Origin: Telmatactis stephensoni | Taxonomy: Eukaryota > Cnidaria > Anthozoa > Actiniaria > Isophelliidae | Direction of reading: 5' to 3' | Assembly: GCA_029948255.1 (NCBI GenBank) | Contig: JALIZF010001610.1 | Location: 294,501-358,500 of the forward strand | Length of the DNA: 64,000 bases | Shown: one piece after another, positions 21,001-37,422 of the stretch | Numbering within the stretch: the stretch's first letter is position 1 | Layout: every line of letters begins with the position of its first letter | Program-made: the position numbers and the translations under genes | The notes under the pieces: model-generated | What the model saw: only the letters and a program-made list of their open reading frames with translations | What the model was told of the DNA's origin: nothing | Databases searched by the model: none

Positions 21001-21283
21001 CAGATAACACATCTAATAGCACACATGTGCCTTGAGGGTGACTCTTACCATAAATATCTATAGCATGAGAGTCAAACACTTTAAAATGGCTACTATGAAC
21101 ACAGTAAATAATTCCAACACTAATAGAATTAACTGTTAAAATATATGAATTATACTGTCTTGATATCAACAACTCAAAGGCTCTTTTGCATGCCCATGCA
21201 GTATTGATAATCCTCAATTGTATTATCACCATGTATAGTACCAATATAGCTTTCACTGTATTCGAGCTGGTAATTTTTCTCAA
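18008..21283 (-). CDS. Helentron protease C-terminus and HUH Rep
   Basis: The open frame is 1091 codons, but genuine coding begins near 21185, where it takes over from the upstream ORF after a one-base frameshift; the nominal first 30 residues are a shadow. The protease-like domain ends with FKVFDSHAID (presumed catalytic His). Then come four or five repeats of about 20 residues of the form YxxMDxxKKxELL. A Cys-rich segment with CTVC and CKTC pairs follows (DUF6570-like by memory), then the Helitron-like N-terminal Rep domain. Its HUH motif is RGSPHLHALIW, with HLH at 18440-18448. Rep would nick and rejoin the element ends. The frame terminates at 18008 in a TAG created by loss of one base; the catalytic tyrosines lie in the next frame. 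Confidence 0.85.
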   Translation of the reverse strand: MRKITSSNTVKAILVLYMVIIQLRIINTAWACKRAFELLISRQYNSYILTVNSISVGIIYCVHSSHFKVFDSHAIDIYGKSHPQGTCVLLDVLSVDNLVQYFQSLYGITEQYELKGLHITICPMVTINNNTEDMLGASSEQNKCTKKCFAIALYSLCYSIISPCSYWTSNTLDAIIQHGSHLNTTFYSEHCLTSGEVSDSVTILGKKINIDLNEVSHGNLSNLDDSRIALETLIMSKNIGGTGFLLWISSHCIACIYQNTKVQQMFSLLTYEEGNSPAMKHIKNISGVKNLVKAIINITQNKQQYEAIDYHIHFICCSGEMTENERKRIIRKHRKKHAYHTMEPAVKRRYLTKCKENYQSMDTEKKKELLNKCKKQYQFMDATKKNELLESLGEKYHSLEAEAKQDLLNQRKERIKDKEACIELCINQFKIKIRDGPYFICTVCNRILYRKSVTRFINNKYPCQTYFNIQQSFDGKEYICKTCHSKVIKGKLPCQAVVNDMKVDEIPAQLASLEKLEQILIAQRIVFQKIIIMPKGQQRKIKGAICNVPVECDKTCNQLPRAPERSGIIMLKLKRKLQFRGHVYFQAVRPEFIQQALIWLKIHNPLYKDIVVDMNNMDTSLTVLRYNTDNDSESQQLTTRNATTGNDSALGHDATDDQLNSDNEESDDPLNEYRAPVHETCLQSVIPNYPITKDNADQSTGNEVYSIAPGENKHPVSFMLDKQCEELAYPVLFPKGRYGYTAERKISITPVKYFNARLLHYSGRFATNPEYLFFAQYIIEQKKVSDSINIALKKVHGQSVTASQLRDNPQRLVNLICHDQAYLFLRQIPGTPPYWQKFMYEVIAMVKQLGIPTWFMTLSCADLRWPELFQILSRIQGNNLTDEQVDALSYNERCQMLNLNPVVVAKHFQYRVETFFTEVLLTEAKPIGKIVYYALRIEFQMRGSPHLHALIWCNDCPKLNHDNKQEYIDYIDKHVQAYLPNNNDDAELHNLVKMYQKHSHSKTCRKYKNIQCRFNFGQFFTNTTIVAEPLPDDLDEEIKSNILDKRTEILCLVKQQINEVLNPSKSTYDSSLTEHDIFNSVGITEEQYYSA

Positions 21284-22472
21284 ATACTGTAAGCATTGTT
21301 GGTAACTCTGTAAGCAGTAAGAATGATTGTCCTGCTAGCTGTGACAAACTGCTGTATAGTTGATCCCCAATATGCATGATTTGTTTTAAGTCATCAGAGC
21401 TATTTATTCCCTTCATATTGTGGTATATTAAAGCACATAGGCTCATTGCCACACACTGTTGTCCTGCATTTTGTCCAAATACGAAAACATCTCCTTGACT
21501 ATATGGTGCTTTTATAGTCTTGTTATGATCAACATGATTAATACCAGGACCAGGGTTTTCCTCTATGTCATCACAAAGCTTGTATTTTGTACAATTACCT
21601 CTATGAGTTACACTCTTGTATTCACTATATTGGAAATTACACGAAAATAGTCTTAAGTATTTGATATCTTTCTTCTCATATTCATTTTTTTTACTAGAAG
21701 TGTAACCATATCTTAAAGATTTGCGTTTTTTTGTTCTATGAACTGGCTTTTTTCTCATTTTCTGTACAAACCTGACATTTGGTTTTAGTGTGATGTTCTT
21801 TCGTGCTGCAGTATTAATTATAACACGACTATGAACCTCGGATGACTTTGGTATGTTTTTCCTCAAACGGCTCCTAACATAACGCTGTAATTTTTTGTTT
21901 TCACGAGATAGTCGTCTTAACGTGTTCACTGGTACCCTGCTTGGTTCACGATCACGTCTAGATCCATGGCATTCACAAACAACACGAACACAATGGCTAT
22001 AAAATACATGTTTTGCATAACGAGATCGAAAGTCTTGTACTGTTATTGACACTGTAATATCATTATCTTGATGTACATCAGTAAAATTAAACACATTTTC
22101 TAGCATGTCGCACTCATCAAGGGTATTTATCATGTCAAGTAAAAAGCAAGTGCAACTCCATGCAAAGTAAAGACCAACATTCACAATCGCTACAGCAGTA
22201 ATACTAGAGATTGTGTACACAGTATAAAATCTATCTTGACAGTTATTGAACACCAAAATAAAAAGCAGCAAAAGAATTAAAAACAACACAGTTAAGTTCA
22301 TGTATTTACTCTTTAAATTGATTTGGTGAGTTTCTTTCTCTTCATCCAATATGGCGATCCGCGTGTTGTCGTTTGCTTCACCTTTGGACTTCTGCTTATG
22401 GAAAGTCTTGGTTTGTTCGACATCAGAGATTTTCGCATAATCATGAGGGTTTGTTGATAAGTCAGTTGTCAT
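21174..22472 (-). CDS. Helentron N-terminal ORF: TM/basic module, 2A, protease start
   Basis: 432 residues from a true ATG at 22470-22472. Residues 60-75 and about 86-112 are strongly hydrophobic and predicted to be membrane segments. A Cys-rich spot (CVRVVCECHG) leads to the basic motif SRRDREPSR (171-179) and a Lys/Arg-rich stretch. Residues 302-309 are DIEENPGP, a canonical 2A peptide that should release the N-terminal module from the rest. After it begins a cysteine protease-like domain: GDVFVFGQ, then GQQCVAMSLCALIY (presumed catalytic Cys at 340), then QLAGQSFLLLTELP. This resembles the C76 (herpesvirus tegument-type) deubiquitinase fold found in Helitron-linked proteins; that family call is from pattern memory. 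The frame ends at 21174 through a frameshift at about 21185, and the protease continues in the next ORF. Confidence 0.8.
   Translation of the reverse strand: MTTDLSTNPHDYAKISDVEQTKTFHKQKSKGEANDNTRIAILDEEKETHQINLKSKYMNLTVLFLILLLLFILVFNNCQDRFYTVYTISSITAVAIVNVGLYFAWSCTCFLLDMINTLDECDMLENVFNFTDVHQDNDITVSITVQDFRSRYAKHVFYSHCVRVVCECHGSRRDREPSRVPVNTLRRLSRENKKLQRYVRSRLRKNIPKSSEVHSRVIINTAARKNITLKPNVRFVQKMRKKPVHRTKKRKSLRYGYTSSKKNEYEKKDIKYLRLFSCNFQYSEYKSVTHRGNCTKYKLCDDIEENPGPGINHVDHNKTIKAPYSQGDVFVFGQNAGQQCVAMSLCALIYHNMKGINSSDDLKQIMHIGDQLYSSLSQLAGQSFLLLTELPTMLTVFEKNYQLEYSESYIGTIHGDNTIEDYQYCMGMQKSL
21546..21569 (-). other. 2A ribosome-skipping peptide (DIEENPGP)
   Basis: Minus-strand codons spell DIEENPGP, a perfect 2A core. 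It separates the TM/basic module from the protease-Rep-helicase polyprotein. Confidence 0.88.
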
Positions 22473-23155
22473 AGTTTTGTCAGTGTTGTCGTAATTTTGG
22501 CCAATAAATGGCTCATCTTGTTATCTCGTGAGATCTAGTATTAACTTTGCTAATTTGGCTAGCTTTCAAGCTATAGACTTCGTGGACCGACCCGTTCCGA
22601 AAATGCTCGACATCTTTTAGTGTGGGCCTACCACGAATGGCGTGTGGATCTGTATGTGATATGAGCGTAAAATGCATGATTTCCTTCATGTCCGACTCCG
22701 TCTTTCTTTAACTTCAACCTTTGTTCCCTTCGAGTACAAGAGTAAAGTTCAAGACCGAAAGGGAGTCGAAGCAACGTCAGACAATAGATGTCAGAAAAGC
22801 TGACATCACTATAGCAACGGAGTCACAAACCCCTCCCGAGCCCTCCGGGGACGGAGCTCGTCACTATAGCAACGGAGTCACAAATTCCTCCCGAGCCCTC
22901 CGGGGACGGGGCTCCTTTTTGAAGCGTAAGAGTCACCACGAAGAACACGAAGATCCAGCGGTAATTTTCGACATGGTCTCCCTGCTACGCAGGAAGCCCA
23001 TGTAAAATATGGGCAGATTAATCAATTTGATTAAGTTGTAAGGAAAGATGTATTTGTTGGCCGAAATCTCGAGGTAAATAGGTGGAGAGCCCTATGTACG
23101 GTAAGCAATATTGATGCCTCATTAGTTCAAAGTATATTTTTTTATCTTTTACTAG
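22473..23155. other. Gap between Helentron and GPCR exons
   Basis: Probably holds the 5' leader and 5' end of the minus-strand Helentron. The tandem repeat at 22806-22915 is the only clear structure. The open frame at 22721-23005 spans that repeat and is not supported as a gene. Confidence 0.35.
22806..22915 (+). repeat. Two copies of a 55-bp repeat with hairpin
   Basis: TCACTATAGCAACGGAGTCA begins at 22806 and again at 22861. Each copy ends in a GAGC-CC-TCCG-GGG-type stem-loop. The copies differ at only a few positions. Confidence 0.85.
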
Positions 23156-29840
<6,685 letters not shown>

Positions 29841-30046
29841 GTAAATGACATACACCAACACACAAACCATGTGATACCATGAATCCTCTAAGCCAGATAC
29901 CCCAGTCACCTTAGGGAAGTGTCCACCTTTGTTAATCCTCCACCCTACAGCAGTCACTGGCCGCTCTGAGGCAATTCGATGTAAATGGAAGACTAAACGA
30001 GTTGAAAAAATGATTTATCTTACACAATTTTTGAAAATCACTTATT

Positions 30047-30246
30047 AAGCCTGGTTCTCAATAGTGACGCAAGATCTCAAAGCTTGTGTTAGTTACTCTC
30101 GTTGCAAATAAAAGCTTGTGTTATTCTCACTTGAAAAAGTAACGACGCAAGCACATTCGACGTAACCGCTAAAGAATGTAAGGTTTTCTTTTTCTTACGT
30201 CGGCTTGCGCTTGCGTCGTCTTTTGTCGCTAATGAGAACCAGGCTT
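30047..30246. mobile_element. 200-bp MITE with 14-bp terminal inverted repeats
   Basis: Begins AAGCCTGGTTCTCA and ends with its exact complement; subterminal ACGCAAG/CTTGCG words add further pairing. No ORF. Confidence 0.75.
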
Positions 30247-30342
30247 TTTTAAAGCGGACAATTGCTCATAAATTCCACATTTTAAAATCCCATAAGCGAA
30301 AAACTCTCGCAAACTAACACTAATTTCTTGTCTCGAGGGTTT

Positions 30343-30454
30343 TAGTCTCCTTCGCAGCCGTGTTAATTCTCATCACGCGGAGTGTTGCGTTACGAGAAGT
30401 CTCGTCACGCGGAGCGTTGCGTGACGAGACTAAACACGGCTGCGAAGGAGACTA
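30343..30454. mobile_element. 112-bp palindromic MITE with 9-bp flanking duplication
   Basis: The ends TAGTCTCCTTCGCAGCCG pair with the right end. Flanks are CGAGGGTTT (30334-30342) and CGAGGGTGT (30455-30463), a 9-bp duplication with one mismatch, in the size range of Mutator-type elements. Inside is a duplicated TCACGCGGAG...TTGCGT block. A partial relative of the right arm lies at 31902-31931. Confidence 0.75.
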
Positions 30455-30950
30455 CGAGGGTGTCAGCTTGCGTTACCATCAATGGGAGAGTAACCATAGC
30501 AACCACAGTAACCCTGGACGAGTGACGCCTACTCAAAATGCAAACAAAAGAAATAAATTTACAGACTTAGCGAACTCTCCTTGTAGTAATATTCCCATGG
30601 CAACGGCCCGAGCGAACAAAATAAATCCCAATACAAATGATGTTGATTCAAATGCTTGTTAAGCAGTGACGTCAAAGTGTTTAATTGTTTCCATGACAAC
30701 CATTTCAATTGCTCTCCAATTAAAAGATAGTAGTGCATCATGATCATGTTGAGAGACCTGACTGTGAGGTGACAAGATCGAGGCAGGCTGAGAAGACAAA
30801 GTCAAAATATGTAGCTACCCCAACTATAGGACATTATTCCTATATACGACCACAGATTAGATGTTATTCCTTCAGATGACAACACGGTAAATTAAAGTAA
30901 GCAAACGAGAAAAACCTGAGAGGTGATCAAAATAAGAGAAAGAAAAAAAG

Positions 30951-31270
<320 letters not shown>

Positions 31271-32836
31271 ACAGACGAATGACCGAACGAACAAGAGAGA
31301 ATCAAAGAAGAAAACGAACGGAAAGACCGAAAGAAAGAACGGCGACAATTCGATGTCAAATCAGGGAAAATACAGAATAAGGAGGAAATAACCATTGTGG
31401 TTATGACAACACAACAAGTCATTCATGATGAAGAACTGAGACTGGAAAATTCTTTGATATTATAAGATTAATATTATTAATATATTGTCAAAATTTAGCT
31501 CTAATAGGGCAAATTAATAATAAATCCATATTAGACTTTATGCTTGGTTTACTTTATTTGGTCTGCTAATTAATGCTGTGGGTATGAAACTGTCGAACTG
31601 AAATACCATGCAGTCTCTCTCGTAACCATATTTAGAGTAGATTTCGTATGATTGCGAAAACGACACGGTCACGCACGGCACAGTTTCTGATGTGTAAAGA
31701 ATTTTATTTCCAAAAACCATTAAATAGAATAACTTACAATTCTCTTATAATTCTAATAACTCCAATAACTCCATCACTCTGTATTAGTATGAATAGCAAA
31801 GGCATACCTCTGCACCCAAATCGTATGGTGCCTAAATACGGCAGGAGCAGTCCGTTTCACACATACGAAAAAAAAAAAAAACCTGCTCTAGTCGCTGCAT
31901 GGCAAGACTAAACACGTCTGCGAGGGAGACAATAAAGCATGTGGGATCAATCATATCACTCATACAAGTTCCGCGCATGCTCAAAGCTAACACAAGACGA
32001 ATGTAATAAGATTTTACGTCAAAGCTGATTTCGTATTTTCTCCTTACAATGAGAAACCAGTTACCCAGTTATACTTTCCTCTTACTCTGTGTTATAAGGT
32101 ACAAGTAATGATTTTTTGAGACGGTAAATGCATATAACAGTATGACTCCGAAACGTAGTTCTTTGATATCCCTGTTCTTTCTTGTAAAATGGATTTCTCA
32201 ATCCAATCCAATCCAATCAAGCCAAATAGGCTTCAAAATATGCTTTTTTAATATAGGATTCGTTTTTCCGGTTTGGAGCCGAATTTTTTGGATATTTCCG
32301 GTCTCTGCTCAGAGCTGCGACGCTGCACATACCCAACCATTTTATGACCAAGTTCATCCCCTCCCCCCATCCCCCTGGGTTGAATTTCAAGATGGCCTCC
32401 GTGGCGTCACGTGCAACCCAAAACGAACGGGGAACGCAAAGGCGCTTGGTATATATTGGAGCGAGCGCCGTGTCACGTCATTTTGAGATGAATGTCTTAA
32501 AAAGCAATAAAGTCAAAGCTGTGAATTTTAGACTCCATCAAGTTGTTGGAAAAAACGCTTTGGATTTGAAATTGTTACAAATTTGTTAGATCGAAATTGT
32601 GACTCCTAACAGTTAGTGGAACATAAGTCGATAACAAATTTATTTGAAATGGAAGTTTCTAATCTTTGGAAAAAATATATAGGGAAAAGCAAAACGCTAG
32701 AAATCTTAATTTTGTGATTTATTCCAACAATCAAATTTCTAGAAAAAATTAAAGCGGTTCAAAATGGTTCAAAATGCAATTTTTTTCAAGTGAACTGAAA
32801 TCTATATTGGAGCATGCGCATCAAATTATCACTGTA
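31271..32836. other. No gene seen
   Basis: Repeat fragments only: a short CCAAT-type run near 32195, an A-run at 31868, and the MITE arm at 31902-31931. Confidence 0.35.
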
Positions 32837-33130
32837 GAGGCACCATGGCCGAGTGGTCAGAGCGTTGGTCTCGCAATCTGGCGGTCCCAGGTTCGATTCC
32901 CGCTCTGGCCACTAGCTGAGACTGAATTTGTTCCCATTTCGATTAGTTCAAATTCAGTTTCTCGGCCATGCTTGTAATATAGCCAACTGGTTTGCCTCCT
33001 TGCCAGTTGGGATTCTTAATCCATTTATGTTTGATTTATATGATTTAGTTAGGATTTGTAAATTGAGCTAAAAAGCCCTGTTGAGGGAGTCTCATGATCA
33101 ATCATGTATGTATGTATGCATGTATGTATG
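32837..33130 (+). mobile_element. tRNA-derived SINE, copy 1
   Basis: The head has a Pol III A box (TGGCCGAGTGG at 32846-32856) and B box (GGTTCGATTCC at 32890-32900), as in Leu/Ser-type tRNAs. The body is about 190 bp, beginning CTAGCTGAGACTG, with a (TATG)n tail. It cannot be a tRNA gene: the arms do not fold into a full acceptor stem and the same body follows it at 55.3 kb. Confidence 0.85.
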
Positions 33131-33620
33131 TACTGTGTCAGACTCTTTGTGACGTTCTGCTTGAAAGCGCTATGACACATCGATGTCAAAGTTGTTTAAC
33201 ATCAGCTTCCGCGTCCTGTTTTGAGGCGACGTTCACCACGTATTTTTTTGACAAAACAAACGCATAAAGACATGTGAATGACATACATGGTCTATTGTTT
33301 AATAATGCATTGATGACAAGAAAAAGTCATCACTAATGCCAGACAATCCTCATTGTATACCAGAATAGAAAAAGAGGGAATGATATCCAAAATATCATTA
33401 TATTACAAGTGGAATGTTTTCACTGCATAAACTGGCCTCAATGGTTCTTCCATGGTCTTCTGCAAAAAAGACCAAAGTTTGCTAGCATAAAACTAAGGCG
33501 TTACACCTAACTACTTGCTTCTCCTCCCTCGATCGATCACTGATATATCTGGTTGTCCGGTCAGAAGCCGGACAAATGCGTTTGAAAGCCTAAAAAATGT
33601 GGATCTATGAATTTTTTTAT

Positions 33621-33820
33621 GAAAACGTGTTCCAAACTAAAATGCGTTTTTCCAAATTCAAAACATGCATATAAAAAAGCTGTTTGCGTCGAAGGGATAA
33701 CGAGCATTAATATTGCTTTAAACAGTAAAAATTAGCGATGCTACTTGTCTTTCACCGTCTTTTAATTTCGTACATTGTTTGAAATTAGAAAAACACATTT
33801 TAGTTTGGAACGCGTTTGAA
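33621..33820. mobile_element. Inverted-repeat element, about 200 bp
   Basis: CGTGTTCCAAACTAAAATGC near 33628 is repeated in reverse near 33795. Arms are about 45 bp with a few mismatches. Confidence 0.55.
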
Positions 33821-35593
33821 TTGTTCTGGATTTACAGGACAAAAAATCGAAGAAGAAGAAGAAGAAGAAAGAAAAAAATAACTGCACCATCCCTCTCATT
33901 AATGAGGACGTCTGATGACCGGGTCTTTTGGAGGTTTCTCGATAATTTTCAATATTCAGTAGTAGATATTGCAATCGTCATTTGATGCCGGAATTGCGTC
34001 AATCAAACAGTTCCGTAAATAAACATGTACACCTGGTTGTTTCTCGTAATTCGCACGGCAAAATCTTAATTTCTTAATGCTTATCTGAATACACTTGAAT
34101 TGGTGGTCAAAGAGCTCAGAATTAATTTCTTTCGGAATAATTGTGCTAGCAAAGCAAATAAGTATGTATTAATTTCTCTGGAGCAATCATGATAATTACA
34201 AATGAGCGAGAGAAGACATATATTGGTAGGTGGAATGGAAAAGTAATTTCTGGCCATGAAAGGAAAACAAATAACTTTTTAGTTACTTCTCGGCCGCATT
34301 TGCAAAATATATGTTTGCACATCTCTTTTGAAGAATGGAGACCGCTGGGGAAAATTCGAAAATGAAATTGAAAAAAGTCTGAAAGACAAGAAAGTCGAAT
34401 CAAATTATTTCAGATTCTTTTAATTTTTGAGTAGAAGTTTGCCGCTTTTAGCTCTCCCCTCCCCCTAAAGAGACGGCTAGAGTTAAGATCTGCCTAAATT
34501 TTAGCTTTTTAAGATAAAAGTAATCTCAAAATACTGCTCTAGCTTCGATTAGATATTCTATTCAATATGTGCTGTTCATTGGCATATTCTAAAATTAATA
34601 AAGAAAGACTATAATTATTTACAAAAGGTCTCGAAATATTGACATAATAGACCAGTCAAAGATTTCAAAGTTTGTTAAATGAATCAGTGAAATTAAAAAG
34701 AAATTTATGGGATATCAGACAGGTGTTAATTCTATATTACGCAAAAATATATAATGAAAAAGGGAAGGCGCTACAATGAGACAATCATTAAACCAGGAGA
34801 TCAGTAGAAAAATTAAAATAATGAAATTAAATAGAATTGAAATTGAATGAAAATATTAGAATTCAAAATTAGCTAGCGTAGTTTCAAATAAAAAATCCTT
34901 CAATGATTAGTTCTTTGAAAGAAAAATTACTGTAAAGAAAAAAATAGTAGTTAAAAATGAATGAATGAATGCATGAGAGAAAGAAAGATCTAGATAGAAA
35001 GAAAGAAAGAAAGATCTAAAAAGAATGATCCAAGAAGGAAAAAAGCTCTAGAAAGAAGGAAAGAAGAAGAAGAAAAAGAAGGGAAAACAACAATAACAAC
35101 AACAACAAAACAACAACAACAACAAAAAAGAAACATGAGTGGTGGTCATTTCTACAAGACATCCGGGACTGCTTTTGCGTTTTCCATGTTCTTCCAGATT
35201 AATTACAGTAATTGATTTCGGTCCAAAATCAAAGAGAATCAAATTCCCTTCAGAGAGTATTAACAAACAAACCAGTTACGCAAGTGTCGCCTTTCATCAA
35301 GCTTTAACGAATAGGAACACAGCTACGGATATCACTGCGTCCAGAGGATTTGGAAACGAGTGACAGTTTGTCTTTCCTAGCAATCAATTCAGTCACGAAA
35401 AGCCTATCTAAAAACTATTTTCAAAACAGAGATCAGGTAACAATGGAAAAAACGGCGAACAAACCAGTTCAAAATATTTATATTATTTTCTGATTTTGTT
35501 GTTTCAGTTCAGCAATGTGACAGATCTACCAGATCTACCTTGATTTATAGTCCAATAGTGTAAACTTTGGAACTCACAATTCTATTTTATTAG
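33821..35593. other. AT-rich intergenic DNA
   Basis: No gene seen. Purine-rich simple sequence (GAA, AAAG, CAA) at about 33848-33880 and 34970-35130. Confidence 0.35.
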
Positions 35594-35706
35594 TTCTGTG
35601 AAGCAAGATGATTACAGATATAGACAGAGTTGAACAAAGCCGATTACGTCGACAGAGTAGGAAAACCCAAGGAAAGCCAATCACTGTAACATCTGCATTT
35701 AAAAAG
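35594..35706 (+). other. Possible 5' leader exon with uORF of the class A GPCR
   Basis: A segment flanked by an acceptor-like TTTTATTAG and donor GGTAACT contains an ATG at 35608 followed by 33 open codons to the donor. Splicing to the acceptor at 36014 (TTTACAG) would place TAA immediately after the junction, giving a 33-residue upstream ORF. This is inference from splice-like signals; no transcript evidence. Confidence 0.3.
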
Positions 35707-36068
35707 GTAACTTTCCACTTTAATCAAATCTAAGATTACAAAAGCACAGCTTGTTAGAATACTCTACAATAATATCCTTTGATAAAAATTAAACAATATG
35801 GATCCACAACAGTAAGGACATTTCCGGACACGTAAAAGAACAAAATCGTTCGACGCGCTGCGCTATTGAAACCTGTTAAGGAAGACCTGAAGTGGTCTAC
35901 CAAAACATGATTCTATTTTTACCTAATGCTACATAAAAAATAATAATTACACGGCGGACTGCTGACAACCTCATAGACGTTACTCAAATTCACTATTAAC
36001 TTCTTCGTTTACAGTAAAAAGAAAACCAAAGCAACACCTTCTTGGTTCGAAAAGATTATCTTCTCACA

Positions 36069-37130
36069 ATGAACGATGTAAATCAGGAAGACTTAAAAAA
36101 CTGGAGGGTGAAGACCAATCAGCGAAGCGACCTGGAAATCGCTTTAGAAACAGCTTTGTTTGTTATCATTGAGGTTTTAGCGTTAAGTGGAAATATCATG
36201 GTCGTAATAGCAGTATGTCGAACCAAATCTCTGAGATCCATCACACATCAGTACATAGTAACACTGGCCATTACTGACTTTGTTGTAGCTCTTCTTGTCC
36301 TTCCTTTATCCATCGCTAGCTCTGTGACGGGTAACTGGCCGTATGGACAACAAGTTTGTTACTTTCAAGGAATATGTATACTAATTTGGGGATGTTTCTC
36401 AATGACAATCGTGTCGTTAACCGCAGTCAATCGATACTTTTGCGTCGTTAAGCCGAACATCTACAAAGCTTGGTTTACCACCAAGACCACTGCTGCTACT
36501 ATAGCAACGAGTTTGACGTTCTGTATAGCACTGGTCGTTGGCTTTGAAATAGGTTACTCTGGGAGCTTCCAATTTGGGCCACACCTATTTTGCATTCCTC
36601 TTTTTCCGACGAAAGAAATTCTGATGTCAATTATGCTGCCAGCATTCTTCTTCTTCATACTCATCCCAATGGCTACAATGTTTGCGTGCTATTTCAAAGT
36701 CTATCGTCGAGTCAAACAACACACTAGGAAGGTAGCACCAACCTTTAACCGTTCTAAAACTAAACGTTTTCAAAAAGGTATCGAAGAGGCTCGAATCACC
36801 AAGACAGTTTTAGGCGTACTGGTGCTCTTCTTTGTTTTCTGGACTCCAATTTGCATCATTGGTACATTGTTTGTTTTAGGAGTGGCAGTGATACCAAGAG
36901 GCGTTCATCTACTGTATGACTACTTCATGATGGCAAATGCGGCGTCGAATCCAATTGTGTATGGATTATTCAATAAGGCTTTTCGATCGGAGTATGCTCG
37001 TATACTGGGATGTAAGCGCTTTCTGGCAAAAGGACGTCGAGTTGCTTTTTCTTTGAGAGAATTTACAGGAACTGATCATGAACTGAAAACAAGACGTGAG
37101 GTAGAAGATAAAGTTGAACAGATAGAGTGA
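36069..37130 (+). CDS. Class A (rhodopsin-family) GPCR, melatonin-receptor-like
   Basis: 353 residues from the ATG at 36069; the frame opens earlier only on a TTG at 36042. Seven hydrophobic segments carry the class A landmarks: GNIMVV in TM1, LAITDFVVALLVLP in TM2, GNWPYGQQVC with the conserved ECL1 Trp and disulphide Cys, NRYFCVV in place of DRY at the end of TM3, FWTPIC in TM6, and NPIVYGLFNKAFRSEY in TM7. The NRY variant and the GLxNxxFRxEY tail after NPxxY resemble melatonin receptors and their cnidarian relatives. The TM7 position of the opsin retinal lysine is Met, so it is not an opsin. The ligand is unknown. The coding part has no intron; AATAAA lies at 37417. Confidence 0.85.
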   Translation: MNDVNQEDLKNWRVKTNQRSDLEIALETALFVIIEVLALSGNIMVVIAVCRTKSLRSITHQYIVTLAITDFVVALLVLPLSIASSVTGNWPYGQQVCYFQGICILIWGCFSMTIVSLTAVNRYFCVVKPNIYKAWFTTKTTAATIATSLTFCIALVVGFEIGYSGSFQFGPHLFCIPLFPTKEILMSIMLPAFFFFILIPMATMFACYFKVYRRVKQHTRKVAPTFNRSKTKRFQKGIEEARITKTVLGVLVLFFVFWTPICIIGTLFVLGVAVIPRGVHLLYDYFMMANAASNPIVYGLFNKAFRSEYARILGCKRFLAKGRRVAFSLREFTGTDHELKTRREVEDKVEQIE

Positions 37131-37416
37131 ACCGCTTAGGCCTAAATAGATTTCAATGTGTTAGACGTGCTCATGCAGTAAGGTCCGGCTGAATCCTCAC
37201 CTCGCCTCAGTGCTCGTTCACCTACTCTCTGGGGCCCATTTCCCTTTTTCATGTTCAATTTTTAGTCATCTATATAATATAAGTGTATATTTTTCATAAT
37301 GTATTTCTTGAACGTATATCATTTTGTGTGTATTCGTATATTGTAAATGTGTCATCATATCTATGAGAATTTTTGTATTTGATTATATGAACTTTATTCA
37401 GATTTTTTTTCACTAT

Positions 37417-37422
37417 AATAAA
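37417..37422 (+). promoter_or_regulatory. Poly(A) signal of the class A GPCR
   Basis: AATAAA 287 bp after the stop codon, within an AT-rich 3' UTR. Confidence 0.5.

Larger units (their letters stand above)
14685..22472 (-). mobile_element. Helentron (Helitron-like rolling-circle element), coding part
   Basis: Minus-strand element encoding, in order, an N-terminal membrane/basic module, a 2A peptide, a C76-like cysteine protease, a repeat and zinc region, a HUH Rep nuclease, a Pif1-family helicase and a C-terminal EEP endonuclease. Rep+Pif1+EEP on one protein defines the Helentron branch of Helitrons, which transpose through single-strand DNA intermediates. Coding integrity is high: I found only two single-base frameshifts (about 21185 and 18010) and no in-frame stops elsewhere, so the insertion is young. 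The physical termini are not resolved; Helentron ends are short and need an empty site to define. The element lies just upstream of the first recognised exon of the adhesion GPCR. Confidence 0.9.

Noticed and set aside
22721..23005. Plus-strand ORF as an upstream GPCR exon
   Set aside because: It spans the 55-bp tandem repeat, has no GAIN-like sequence and no convincing donor.
32837..32915. tRNA-Leu/Ser gene
   Set aside because: A and B boxes are present, but the block is the head of a SINE repeated with the same body at 55.3 kb, and no complete acceptor stem is seen.
36069..37130. Opsin
   Set aside because: The TM7 position of the retinal-binding lysine is Met and the TM3 end is NRY.
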